Part shown: positions 1-12,215 of the stretch, piece by piece
How positions within the stretch are numbered: position 1 is the first letter of the stretch
How the letters are laid out: each line of letters begins with the position of its first letter
Source: Nemania diffusa
Lineage: Eukaryota > Ascomycota > Sordariomycetes > Xylariales > Xylariaceae
Reading direction: 5' to 3'
DNA length: 64,000 nt
Assembly (NCBI GenBank): GCA_038501195.1
Contig: JBBPUQ010000011.1
Location: forward strand, 1,178,001-1,242,000
Translations under genes and position numbers: made by a program
The notes under the pieces: model-generated
Database searches by the model: none
Seen by the model: only the letters and a program-made list of their open reading frames with translations
Told to the model about the DNA's origin: nothing

Positions 1-2249
1 GAAATTATTAAGAAACTCGTGCATTGAAGTAGTAATATACCATGTGGCCGGACTGCACACGGGAACACGCGCGATTTCAAGGCCACGCGAGCCACCTCTA
101 GAATTCAAATCACAAGAGGTTGATGTTAGTTAATCCCTGAAATGCCATCAGGTCTCCTTTAAGCGAAATAACCGGTCGATTCTGAGCAATACAGCAAATA
201 CTAAATAAATATCATCAAATACAAGTGTTGAGGACTTTAAGCATAACGAACATGTAGGTGCTGAAGCAAATAGGTATTAACCTAGTCGATTAGTAAGTGA
301 TAGTGATAAGATTTAATAAAAGCCGCCAATAGACTTTCAAATAGACGGTTAGTTTATTATTTGCTAATACTTGGTAGCGAGAAGAGGCCTGGATTTGGAA
401 CCTAGCAAATGGGATATTAACACATGCCACAACCATTTGAAATCCCGATAATTCTACTGTCGCTACCAATAAACGCGAGCAAACTTCAGACTCGGCCATT
501 TCACAAGTTAAAGACCTAGAAATCCCCGGCCTATTCCCCGGCTAACTGAGAGACTAGGTATCATTCTAGAAAAAAGATTGTGGTCTCTGAGTAGGTGAGT
601 GTTTAGATTATAGCCGGAGAACCATGTCAGTAATACAGATGTCATTAGTACTCGCCGAGGGCGGATACCACGATTGCTTCCTATACTCTTCATGCTTTAT
701 ATTCCCCGACATAACTTGGATACAGTGCTAAGATACCTCATGTCAACTTCCCCCCCTGTACTGTCCCACCTCTCTACCGTGTAGTATGCGATCTAACTGT
801 CTAAGCAGACAAGCATTTAATTTCCCGTGTGGACAGGGGTTACCTGCAGACAGGTAAGTAGGTAGTGTAAGTGTAATGGCAGGTGTTAGGAGCATTAGCA
901 AAGACGCCAATCGAGAAGTTAAAAACTCCGCACCCCTAAGTTCATCAGCCTTACAAGCAATAAGTAAGCAAAATTTAACAGACACAGAAATCAGGCAATG
1001 GAAAAACCTATAATTATCTCTACCTAGCTAACATGTCTAGGTTGGCATAGGAATTGAGGAAGTATTTGGCCGGCCGCATCAGGTACCTACCTACATATGT
1101 AGGTATGCGTGGACAGCACTGGGTGATGAGGGATGTTTGCTGTAGCACTGTGTGATCGAAGGAAGCTAATGTGACGCCTAATCTTGCAAGTGTTAGTATC
1201 CGTGCATGTGGTTCAAGCAACCATCTACCTGCCCGAGCAAGTACCTACCTAAACAGGTACCTATTTCTGTAACACAGGCCACATACCAGTACCAGGTCCT
1301 GGGCATAACCCTATTTAATACCTGCTGCCCGTATGGGCGGTACCTTCCGTTTTGGACATGTACTTTAGTTCCTATGTATCTACATGCGAGCTGGCCTATT
1401 GAGTAAGTACTTGGGTAGGTATGTTAGGTACATAGAGGTAGGGAGGTAAGTACCCGTGCCTTGAAGTATGTAGGTTAGGTAGGTAGGCGCATGTATCTCT
1501 GAACCTTTAGCAGGGTAGACTGACCATCGAACATTTCAGGGACCGAGTCAACCGATCCAGTGAGAGGGAAAAAAGGTCCAGCCGGGCAGTTGCATCCGCG
1601 CTTTGTAGCAAGTGTGACTTCCTGCAGTCTGCCTATGTATTCAAATTCGGGATTGGCCTAGCTTCAGGTTTGTTTCACTAAAAGTTTTGTCTTCACTTGA
1701 TGTAATGTTTGTGACTTGTCCCCACATCATCACCAAAGCTGCTGTTGATTCTTTCTAAGGTACCTAGTCCACCTACACTGTACAGGCAGGTACGGTTTCT
1801 CCCACCACCCCATCTGCCCTGCATCAGGTACCGAGGATACTTCGCACCATGGTAAAAGCCGTCTCTGCATTTTCATCCCGATATCATCTAAAATTATCTC
1901 CCCTCACTTCCTCCCAAGCATCTTTCATCACCGCGATTGAAACCGAAGCGACCGCCGCATTACTTTGTGATCTGTGTCAATTCCATCGACACGCGTCACT
2001 CCGCAACTGTTTACAGCAAGACAACTTGTTACGGTTACCACTTTTATTATGTACCACGTTTTGACGCAAGACATGGCATAAAATGTGCAATAAATGCATG
2101 CGTGCCGTTGCTGACATAGGCCGACGGTTTATATTCCACCGCCAGACCCTTGTTACCCTCCCCTGTCACCTTCTTCCCCAGACCCGGCAAAGCAGCTGAG
2201 CATTACATAAAACAAGTCGAAATTAGCCCTTTGGCTCTAACCGGCCAAG
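1..2249. other. Intergenic region, no gene recognised
   Basis: No open frame here looks like a protein; those present are short, overlapping and of random composition. Between about 1020 and 1500 the sequence is crowded with TACCTA / TAGGTA-type words on both strands, a low-complexity style that recurs upstream of several other genes in this window (for example near 32110, 55780 and 60700). The last few hundred bases should hold the promoter of the gene starting at 2250, but no specific site could be assigned. Confidence 0.5.
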
Positions 2250-4266
2250 ATGTTTGACGTTATATGGACTGATCCCAATGTCGAGCTCATGGGTCAGCGA
2301 ATGCTGAGAAAGGAGCAAGAGGCCAAGGAAAAGGAAAAGCAAAAGAGAGAGAGTGGCCGCCAATCAGTTTCTACTAGTAGCGTTTCGTCCTCTAGCGAGC
2401 GAGGTTTCTCTCTTTTCCCTTCCAAGATCAAACGCAAGACTTCAACACCATCAAAGGGAAAATCGAATCCTAGCGTTCCCAGCCAAGAGGAAGTAGGCCA
2501 TGATGATGAAACAGCTCATAGGGCGTCGCCCTATGGCGTCAGAGCCGCGCTTGCCCACCAAGACAATCCCGAGATCTCGCGCAAGCCTTCCGAGAGACCG
2601 CCCGAACCGGCCAGGCAGCCTGAGCTCGAGGGAACCTGTTTGTCATCGCCGCGAGGTAAGAATCTATCCTCTAGCGTTTCTTGACTATGTTCTAATTGAT
2701 AGGCACGCTAGACTCTGTCCTCTCTACGTGGGCACAGCAAGCAGCCATAGCAACTGGTGCCTTTGATATGATCGAGGCGAACAATACAATCCTAGACACC
2801 ACAACAGAAACTCATGTGCAAAACCTTGGCCCATCCTCCTTTATCACTCAAACTATTGAGACCGCAGTTTTGCCGCGTATCGAGGCAGATATCGATCAAC
2901 TCATAATAGAGACTCACATTTCGTCGGACGGGACCAAGATTCAGACGCCACCCTTGGCAGAAGTCCCTGAGGATACGTAAGTTAATCTTATATTAGTTTG
3001 GAAGTAGTATAGTTGTTGATACACATACAGAACTCCCAAGGCGTGCGAAGAACCCGGCTCTTTCCCACCTCCCTATATTTCCCCCCAGACCCCACCACCA
3101 AATGGATATTACCATCACCAAGTCCTATCCTCGCCGACCTATCAGAGCTATGACCATTTGGCAAACCCTGAGGCATGGAAGCCGCCACACGAGTGGGACT
3201 GTACACCGACCAAGCAAATTGCTACACCCACGATTGATGAACGTCTGCAAATCTCACCGGAAAAGCAGGTGGCCAATAACTCTATGTTTCCAGCGTTTGC
3301 AGCTTTACAGAGGGAGCGTCGAATGATGGCAGCAGCCAGCACAGAGCTTATGCTGACTAGCCTCAAATCGAGTATGGGAGAGGCCAAGGAAGGATCAGTG
3401 TATAAAGAACTGGAGATGACCAAGAAACGTTGGATGTTTTCGGCACTACACCAACAGGGTGGCTATGCACAATTGATTGAGCGCCCAAATGAGCGCCCTG
3501 GGACTCCCACCCAATCTAAGCAGAACAGAATCCTCGCACTTCATGAAACGCCTGGTATGTTATTAATACCGAATATTATAGAAACTAGCTAAACATACAT
3601 ACAGCATCGGCTTCGTTCATTGCCGCCCTCTATCCGGCAGTCTCCATAACTCATCTCGCACTCGACCCCCTATCACCCGATTCGTTCCCCAATATCCGGC
3701 CACTACAAGTACCATCAGTCTCAGTTTCCGCCAGCTCGAGGGCTCTTCCACTCCGGTTATATTCTACAGTAACATGTTTTTCAATGCCCGCCCTGTTCCC
3801 TTCGACGGATATCCCACCCTTACTCCGCTTTGTTCACCGATGTCTAGCACCAGGAGGCGCTCTACACTTGACGATTATTGATCCACAACCTGTGTCGGAA
3901 TCAATGGGTCCGAAACTGAGGCAATGGTTGTTTACAAATCTCTTGATTACCCTAGAACAAAAGTTCCGTACTACCTTACCCAGTGAGACATTCCCGGCCT
4001 GGTTAGCCGTCGGGAACCTTCGCGGAAAAGGGAGCACTATCGCGATGATAACTGCTCCGGCAATATGCAAGACGTCTGGTATAACTGATCGCAAAATAGA
4101 GCTCCGCTGCCTTGTTAACAGGTTGCTATGGCAGGAAGTTTGGGGTAAGTTTGTTACTGGATCACGGTGGTGGTGGGAAGATGAAGAGATAGTACAGGAG
4201 TGTATTGAGCTAGGCACGCATTGGCAATACTCTCACATAATCGCAGTGAAGGGGGATCGCTACTGA
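2250..4266 (+). CDS. Methyltransferase-like fungal protein, four exons
   Basis: Exons 2250-2655, 2703-2976, 3031-3554 and 3605-4266 join in frame to give about 621 residues; the introns are 47, 54 and 50 nt and all GT-AG. Residues 1-135 are low-complexity, Ser/Lys-rich and probably disordered. The middle part is Pro-rich (PPPYISPQTPPP) and then helical. The last exon looks like the C-terminal half of a class I SAM-dependent methyltransferase fold: FVHRCLAPGGALHLTIIDP resembles the strand and turn after motif IV, followed by KLRQWLFTNLL. A canonical glycine-rich SAM motif (GxGxG) was not seen, so catalytic activity is uncertain. Fungal genomes carry proteins of this organisation with no assigned function. 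The exon structure is well supported by phase; the functional label is an inference. Confidence 0.75.
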
Positions 4267-5672
4267 AAGCTCAATATCTCTCAGCCTATTGATAGTTGTT
4301 TTACGGGAATCGAGTGGTGCTTATGGCTTTGCACCTCTACATCGGCGTTCCGGATGGGTTACATTCAGAAGGCTTCACCATGGTACGGCACACTATACCC
4401 CACTGGAATCTAGTGATTTACGACTAGTTCCAGGCGTATGATTTGCTTTCTTTTCTTTGTTCTTCGCGTTGTCTACTTCGATTCCCTGTATACTAATGGC
4501 GCTGGGTGGCGAGCGGCTCACGAAAGGCTCACACTAAGTTCGGACACTTCCGACTGAACTACTTGCCTAGAAAGATAGATCTAATCAACGCGACTTGTGT
4601 TGAATGGGCAATAAGCCTTAGAATACCCCCACATCAGACTGCATCATCAGTTATATTCAGTGACATGGTTCGATAAGCTAGGGGAATACTTACACTATTC
4701 TAGACTGACTATCATAAAATTCTTTGCCAATTATCTTCTTGTGTCAATATATAGACGATTAGGTGACTTGAGTGTCACATGGCTAGTTGCGTATAAGGAT
4801 GTAATACTTAAAATTCTCTGAGTGGAGTTGCTCCTCGTCCCCGCTACTCTAAGTGAGCTTAGAAGCTTCTCCATATACAAATGTTCTTTAAGCAACGATA
4901 ACAAATAAACCCGAGAAAGAAAGAGAAAGAAAAAGCAAGGGATTTTCTAGGACAAATCAGCGGTGTTTGCAACTGGCACGTGAAAAAGAATCTCCGGCTA
5001 CGGAGTTTTTAGTCAGTGCACTCCGCGGCGCCGAGCATGCCGCGGGTATTTCCAAGCTTGTGGGGCCTATTTCCCCGCGCCGAAATTGTGATCCGCAAGG
5101 ACTACCGGGGCTAGCAGGGTCGGTAGTGGTTTGTCTATGCCGCTTTCAGGGGGTCGATCCCGATGCGTTGGGCCGTTTATCAGATCCCTGGCTCTCGTGT
5201 AATGAACTAAAGTTTAGCTAAAACTTTCTATCTATTCTAGTAGTTTGTGGCAAATGGCGGTGTCTCACAATAGTACATTATGTTCTTCTTCAAGACATGT
5301 ATATATATATCCCTTCGGCCACCCCTGAGTTAAATCGAGTCTTCTGCAATATGCCGCACCACGACACGAAATTGACCGTACTTCTATTATTATCACTAGG
5401 CTGAATAGCTATTATTAATCATATCTTTTGACACACGAAAGGGGGTTAGGTGTTGTCTCCATTTTCTAGCGCACATTGAATTATCGATCAAGCCAATCTA
5501 GATTTGTCGTACATATAGTCAATCAATTCTAACGGATAAAGCACGTGATGTACCTACCGACAGTGAGACAGTGAGAGTAAGCGTACAGCGATCATACGAA
5601 GGCAATTGATGTAATTTATATTGATCCAAAGTTATAAGTTCTCCCTGAATACATCTTTTGTCATCCTCTAGC
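4267..5672. other. Intergenic with one GC-rich block
   Basis: Mostly A+T-rich spacer. A purine-rich tract (gagaaagaaagagaaagaaa) at 4913-4932 precedes a distinctly GC-richer block at about 4960-5220, which holds an 84-codon open frame without recognisable domains. The block looks like part of a repeat or dead gene rather than a local gene, because its composition changes abruptly at both sides. No other coding signal was seen. Confidence 0.35.
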
Positions 5673-5802
5673 TGTCACGGAACAGAACTACAACGCTATA
5701 CCACAACACCACTCATGTAGAATGCAAAAGTAGAACGTTGTCAAGGTTGAGAAACCTTGACCATATGCAGCTAATTATAGGCTCACGGTTAGGACCGTGA
5801 CA
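5673..5802 (+). mobile_element. Solo LTR, copy 1 (130 bp)
   Basis: The element begins TGTCACGG and ends CCGTGACA, an 8 bp inverted terminus with the TG...CA ends of LTR retrotransposons. It is flanked by a perfect 5 bp direct repeat, CTAGC, at 5668-5672 and 5803-5807, the signature of integrase-mediated insertion. No internal retrotransposon genes lie next to it, so it is best read as a solo LTR left by LTR-LTR recombination. A second copy lies at 8615-8743 in the same orientation. Confidence 0.85.
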
Positions 5803-6252
5803 CTAGCCCATCACTCTAACCTTATTGTTACGCTTATGCTTAAATTCAAGAGAATTCATGGGGTATAGAAGTATGTAAGTATAGACCTTTATGGATCTGT
5901 GTCACGCAATCCCTCCCTCTTGTGTTTCTCTCCCACTCGGGTAAACATTGAAAGTGTTGAAACATTATAATATCAAGTTAGAAGCAATCCTAACATCTAG
6001 GTTGAGCTTTTGTGCCCAAATTTCCTAGCCTACATCATATAACTCAATACTATTAGTTCGTTTTGTATGTGACTCATATCCTTTAAATCTACGTGTCTCT
6101 AATTACCCCATACCACTCAGCTAGGCCTCTTCGCTAGGTGCGTATGCCACCTTACTCGCGTAGCTAATAGTTGTCTCGGCTTTTGGCAGATTGGGGTGTA
6201 TAGAAATAAGTAAGTCACCAAGGTAGTAAGGAGTACACTGCTGTGTATATTA

Positions 6253-6720
6253 CAGGGTTGTGATTTAGTAATACTAATTTAGTATTAGTCAGTACTAATA
6301 CTAACTTAGTTTAGTACTACCTAGTACTAAGACTAACTTAGTTTAGTACTACTTAATACTAAGACTAATACTAAAATATTAAGAAATACTAATACTAATA
6401 CTAATTACTAAAATTTACTGCTTAGCCACTATTTTAACTGCTTACATTATAAAGCCACAGCTATAAAGCCACAACTGCGCACAGACCACCTGATTTACCT
6501 AAGTAATTATTCTTATATACAAGCGTTTATAGCTTATATAAGTGAATATTTTAGTACTTAGTATTATACTAAATACTAACTTAGTATTACTAAATTAGTA
6601 TTAGTATTTTCGAAATAGTACTAATACTAGCTTAGTACTTTAAAAATCAGTACTAAAGTAAGTACTAATCTAGTAATACTAAATTAGTCCTAATTACTAA
6701 GGTACTAAATCACAACCCTG
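6253..6720. mobile_element. hAT-type MITE, copy 1 (468 bp)
   Basis: Terminal inverted repeats start CAGGGTTGTGATTTAGTA and end with the complementary TACTAAATCACAACCCTG. The element is flanked by a perfect 8 bp target duplication, GTATATTA, at 6245-6252 and 6721-6728. An 8 bp duplication with CAGGG ends is typical of hAT elements. The interior is A+T-rich, full of ACTAAT/TTAGTA words, and has no open frame, so it is a non-autonomous miniature element. A second copy, inverted, lies at 39901-40286. Confidence 0.9.
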
Positions 6721-6899
6721 GTATATTATGCCCTGCGAAACCCCGGGCTTACGCAACATTTGCTGCGGCACACAAGGAGTTTAATCTCACGACGTACTTT
6801 CGCCTAAGGCTTTGTCACAAATATAACAGACTACAGAGATGCCACTGCGGCATCTGCCACCTACCGGATTATTCAATACGGATACGAAACTGATAATCT

Positions 6900-7191
6900 G
6901 ATATTGAGACGGTATGGGTAACCTGACCACATGGGGGTTAGGTTGATTAGGTCATCAAGGCTTAGTTTTTCTTTTCTTTATTTAAGATAGTTAGCCCATG
7001 CCAGTTAGAGATGGTGGGCACGCCTCTCACGCGGCCCCCCTTCGGGGGTCCGCTACACCCGAATATACGTTTGCGTCACTTATTTACTATTCTTCTAAGC
7101 CTCAAATCTCTAGAAGTGATCTAAATGACTGTGGTCGGTCCTCTAGAGTGCGCAGTGTGTGTGTGTTACATACTTCGTTTCAATATACTAG
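6900..7191 (+). repeat. Dispersed repeat of about 290 bp, copy A
   Basis: This segment matches 16471-16758 on the opposite strand over its whole length, with scattered substitutions that are mostly transitions. Homology begins at GATATTGAGACGG and ends at CAATATACTAG. The outer bases form an imperfect inverted pair (TGATATTG / CAATATACTA), but no target duplication was identified. The open frame across it (HASHAAPLRGS...) is also open in copy B in part, but nothing recognisable is encoded. It could be an LTR or a SINE-like fragment; class unresolved. Confidence 0.7.
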
Positions 7192-8614
7192 TGTTGATTC
7201 AGGACAATTAGATAAGTACAAATAACTAAAAGCGGCTTGCTCAGGATCATATACATTGCTTTTAAAATAGTCTTTTACGCACTTGACGATTCCCATAAAG
7301 GGGCTGAAATAATAGTCGAGTAGTTAGTTTACTATTCTAGCATAGATTAATCATAAATCAAATACCCAGAGTCGCGTTCAGATAACCAGGCTGTGCTCCT
7401 TTAGCGGCACCCGTTAGGTGTCTGTGCAGCAGCCATTACCTAACCGTCTTCTAGTGGATTCATCTGTGGCTGAAGATCATAAGGGGTAACACTGAGTTTT
7501 CGTTGATTTCCTATAAGTTAGAGCGAGGTTAGTTTTACTTAGCTGGCTAAGTTAGCTTACTGGTTCTTCATTCAACGCAATCTGACTTACCAGTCTAATA
7601 TGAAGACTTCAGTTCAGAATATTTATTAGGTTTTTCTTAGGCTCTCTTGAGCACGGTTCGTACGCATGGAGGCTTTTCATAAGACTACATGTACACGTTC
7701 CATTTTAGGTATTGCATGAACGCATCTAAAGTGAGACAAGTCCATCGAACCGTTATACCTAAATTAAGAATGGTCACTCCATCTAGAGTGATTAGCGTCT
7801 AGTAATAATGCCCAAATAGAATAGAGATCGACGACATGTTTGATTTAGGTGTCTCACTGGTCTGCGGCCTTCTACAATATTTAGCACCCTCATACTATAT
7901 CTATAGTCTCTAGTCCAGTAGAACTGCCTCTTTGAAACGTCATAAGCCTAATGTTGCACAAGAACCTATCCAGTTATATTGATGGGCCCTACACATGCAT
8001 GTTTATAATTTGTCCAATGGGTTCCATATTATAGGGTTATGTTGCTCTCGGAATGTAAAGTCGTTAGTTCTGCTGCAAGTTCAAAACCTAGAACCCTGCA
8101 CTACTTTTTAGATTACTTGACAGGCATTTCATTGGTTAGAGCCCCATGCTACTTTGTTCTTCTCAGCCTAGCCTCAGATACATATCCTCAATGGCCTGCT
8201 CGCCAGCTGTAAAGATCCTTTCCCAGACGGGATGTTTATTTACGCGGCATTGGCTTCGAGATGAACTTACAAGCCCGCACGCAAGCCCCTTGCAATACTA
8301 TAGAATGCCTACTCCAGGCTTTCCTTGAGTATCAAAAAGGTGAGATCGCAACCTCTTCTGTTGTTATCCGTCTGCTGCACTCGATTCTATCACATGGGGG
8401 ACCCTCTATTGTCGATCTAGCTCTTCTTGCCACGTGGGCGCCCCTTTTTGTCTCACTAGCCGTGAACCGGCAGCTCTATAGTGTGTACACGGCGCCAACC
8501 AAGAAGAATATTCCTCTAGAAATAGCTATCAGTGACCAAAGTCGTAGGGTCTCGTCGTTGAATAAACTGATATTCTTCGTGTCGCTGGCAGAGCACCCGG
8601 CGGCCATTGGGGTC
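7192..8614. other. Spacer with an interrupted open frame at 8261-8614
   Basis: Most of this stretch shows no coding signal. From 8261 an open frame of about 118 codons runs into the solo LTR at 8615; before the LTR it reads like real protein (helical, Leu-rich, e.g. VVIRLLHSILSHGGP and STWAPLF-like hydrophobic runs). I do not recognise a family. It may be the tail of a gene broken by LTR insertion, or chance. Confidence 0.3.
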
Positions 8615-8743
8615 TGTCACGGAACAGAACTGCAACGCTATACCACAACACCACTCGTACAGAATGCAAAAGTAGAACGTTGTCAAGGCGGGAACCTTGA
8701 CTGTTTGCAGCTACTTATAAGGCTCACGGTTGGAACCGTGACA
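8615..8743 (+). mobile_element. Solo LTR, copy 2 (129 bp)
   Basis: This is near-identical to the LTR at 5673-5802, with the same TGTCACGG and CCGTGACA ends. The flanking pentanucleotides are GGGTC (8610-8614) and GGGCC (8744-8748), a 5 bp duplication with one transition. Fewer than 10% of positions differ between the two copies, mainly around the central AAGGTTGAGAAACC/AAGGCGGGAACC segment. No body of a retrotransposon lies between or beside the copies. Confidence 0.8.
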
Positions 8744-10785
8744 GGGCCCTAGTTAAGGTCTTAACTTTAACGTCTCAGTATTCCCTCATTCTCGGTGTTC
8801 TTTGCCCATATATTAGCCCTTTAGATATATATTTCTGTCTCTACTCATGCAATAGCACACATCGCTCTTCATGTCAGGCAATGAAGTCGCAGCTTGGTCG
8901 CTGTAGGACTCTGGGGGGTATTTGTATCAATTGCTACTATTATATAATTAAGGAGTAGAGTCCTCCCCTATTTTTGAAGGAGGACTCAGGAATCAATGAT
9001 ATCGAGCCCTGACCCTATACTACAACCAAGTTTCTACCTAACTGCTTGTAATTGTGTGACCTATCTTCACGCTGGTCCTTAACCCCTGACACTTCGCCTC
9101 AGGGTGATGAAGCTTGAGCAGGAGAAGGCGAGTAGGCAAGGGAATGGTTTTTCTTCCTATGCTGTTATTTTGTCGCTAGAATCACTCCTTATGCATATCA
9201 GTAGTCGAAGACGCTGGCGTAGTGTGAAGAGGGCCCCCCCTATCTCGTAACCGAGCACACGTTCATGTAGCTCTTCAATTTTGGCATCGCGCGCACGTTC
9301 TCTTCAGAACTTTGACTCTGTCTGGTCTTCTCTTCAGTTCTATGAAGGACGTAAACGACATTGTTGCGTAATTTGTCTCCAGTACCTTGATGCCGCAATG
9401 TATCTTTGCACATGAATTTTCAGGGATGGAAGAAACAACGTTTTTGAAACCAAAGCCTGGTAATGGTAACTTAGAACCCCTAGGATATGCATTCGTCACT
9501 TGGCTATAAGTGTTGTACGCCAATGACTAGATAACCAGTCAACAGAGAGACAGACCAAAAGTACTGAGGTAGACACTTTAGTCACAGGGTGAATAGCTAT
9601 TAGGGTTAATAGATCAACTGATTTCTGAGAAGTGCCAGAGCGCCTATACATGTAGTTATAGAAAGCTTAACTACGAGCAATTAAGTCTGTCAGGGGTTTT
9701 TGTGTCGCAGTAAATAGGAGGCCTGTAAGGAGTTGGGGAAAAGGGTGTAAAGGGGTGAAGCATCGGGCTCAGTAGAAACCAATTCATTCCTGGCCCTCTC
9801 GATCCCTAAGGGGATCTAAGTCCTATATATATATAGCTAATACAACAGATATTACTGCTCTTATAGGGGTTGGTCACTTCATCACCTGATAGAGTCCCAC
9901 AACAGAGCTCGTAGGATAATGCTACTGCGGGGTTTATTGTTGCCTTGTTCTTGCAGTTAATATTATATTTTCCCATATAAATCGTTGCTTTCAAACAGGC
10001 AACTCAATAAGTTTCGACTGCGGCTGGTGCTGTCACGACATCGTGTTGCACCTTTGCTCCATGAAGAGATATGGGCCAGCTGATCATCGCGCGTGTCGCC
10101 AAAAAGGCTTTCTTTACTCTACTAGCACGCGACCTAGATCGAGGAAACTTAGCAGCTAGTCAAATTAGGATATGTATCTACTAGCTATGCATATTGTGGT
10201 TACCTAATATGACAACTGGCACTCCGTCCGGGACAGCTCCCGGTTGCCGCACAAGCAAAACGAATGACTGCTCTGCTATAATGCATGAATAAGCCAGCCT
10301 TAGACCCGAATGTAACCTAGGATGCAGGTACTCCGCCGACCCAGGCGGGATGTCGCTCCCGTTGCGTCTCACTGTCCCGGTTTCTTCCCCCCACTCATGC
10401 ATCGCATACATATCCCATGGCATCGGGAATAACTTCCATTTTGGATCGACGATCAAATTTTTCATAATTGATCTGGAGATATCTCGGCTTGAAAATGAAC
10501 GTTAGAGAAAGCACTATTATTTATTATACAGTTTACCTGATATTTATGTTGGGATGATTGATTAACACACTATCTAGGGTATATCATAATCGTTACGCTT
10601 TTAGCCCCTTTTTAAATCTACCTATTATACATACATAGAATTTAGACAGCCGTGGTTGTGCGTAGTGACAAAATAAATCTAAGCTCGTCTAATAGGAAGC
10701 TTGGGAGCATCATCCTCAACAGCAACATTACGCAGCGTAGACGGATGATGTGGTAATGACATAATATTCTATCATAACAATGCTA
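8744..10785. other. Intergenic, no gene recognised
   Basis: A+T-rich spacer with only short random open frames, the longest about 94 codons on the minus strand at 10181-10465 with no recognisable domain. A short (TA)n run lies near 9823-9835. The right end is the 3' flank of the minus-strand GPCR gene. Confidence 0.45.
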
Positions 10786-12215
10786 TCATTGTGAGAATTT
10801 AGAAATGGGTATCGCGTTCCCCGCAAGCTCAGTCATGCTATCCGTGTCCTCGTTCTTATGATTCTTCCTCTTGCGAGTGAATGAGATGTGTCGCGGGTCT
10901 CCGTCCCGCCGTCCCGCATACCCGGATGGCTTATTGTCATCCGACGAGCGCTGAAAGAGACCCGAAAAGAACAGCTTTACAGCGGCCCACGACGTGACGA
11001 GGTAGATGATGGCATTCCAGAACCCCTGCAGCGGAAGCACGATGGCGCTTAGGATCTCTAGCACGATGAGGGCCTCGCCATTATGCACGAGGCTGTATAC
11101 GCGGTTCGCTGACGACGGGATCCAGGTCACGAGGAGCGCGGTGAAGAATAGGATCGCGCATTTCGTGTAGGCCCATGCAGCGGTGCTAGCCTCTTGATTC
11201 TTCCGCCGCTTCGCCTTCGCCTGGACCACGCTCGGCGACGCCTCCATGTTGCTCGGCATGACCGGGGGGTGTTCGCGGTCCGAGCAGATCGTAATCGAGT
11301 AGGCAGCCGGGCCTTGCGACTCCGAATTGGCTTTCGACTCGATATCGCGCAGGGGATCGACGCCAACGTTGGGTTGGACCTGGGGCTGGGTCTGGGTCAC
11401 GGACTCGGATGTGACGCTGATCTCTGTAGTCTTCAGCGGGTAGAGTTCGTACAGCTTGAATATGTCGAGTTCGTTCCCGCTCGCGCTGTTGCTGTCGAGT
11501 TTCAACAGCTGCCTGCGCTTCTCGTAGATCTCCCGACCAGCTCGGATGTATATGAAGAAAGTCGCTAATAAAATAACCCTACATGAAGCGTTAACGCGAT
11601 GCTAGCCGTGGTTCTAGATGTAGCACTCACCAAATTAAAGCGTAGAATGTCGCGATTCTTAAAACCTCCCATTCAGAACTCACCCAACACCATAATGTTG
11701 CGTTCCCATAAACTCTCCCGTTCGACTTCGTAGATATGAAAATATAGCTCAGTGCTGGTGGAAACGGTAGGCCGTAGCAAATCAAAAGGTACCACTTTTC
11801 CATCTTTTTGAGTTTTTCGGCATCAAATTTATAGTAAAACGTTAGATAGACGTTGAAAGCCATGGCCAGGGCCCATAGTGCGTCTGAGGGCAAGAATCTA
11901 AGGTACACCTCAATTAGATACGAAGACATAATAGATACCGAGGACATACTGTTGGATTAAGAAGGCCTGGAACTGGCACCCAGGCGAGTTCACTTTGTCG
12001 ACAAAAGCTCTAGCGATGAGGGTCCCAACGTTGACCAACATGTTACCGAAAGACGCATAGAATACCAGCCGGTTGATAGGCTTGCGGAAAGCGCTCGAGG
12101 ATAAGAAAGTGACGATGATAAAGATACATCCTATAACCGACAAGACTGATCCAACTCGCTCGATAATGGTGATGGCATTCAGCACGCCCTGCGAAAGCAC
12201 CATGGAATTTGCCAT
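10786..12215 (-). CDS. cAMP-receptor-like G-protein-coupled receptor
   Basis: Exons 12215-11950, 11897-11631 and 11578-10786 join in frame to about 441 residues; introns are 52 nt (GTATGT...TTAG) and 51 nt (GTGAGT...GTAG). The layout is that of fungal cAMP-receptor-like (class V, gpr-1/2/3 type) seven-helix receptors: helices 1-2 in exon 1 (VGSVLSVIGCIFIIVTFL, then LVFYASFGNMLVNVG), the family-typical FLPSDALWALAMAFNVYL at helix 3, helix 4 after KWYLLICYG, an extracellular Trp-Cys-Trp, and helix 5 across the second splice site (FYALIW|VILLATFFIYIRAGREIY). A long third intracellular loop of about 120 residues follows, then helices 6-7 (AILFFTALLVTWIP; VLPLQGFWNAIIY) and a basic tail. It should act at the plasma membrane, coupling an unknown signal to heterotrimeric G proteins. 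Confidence 0.9.
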
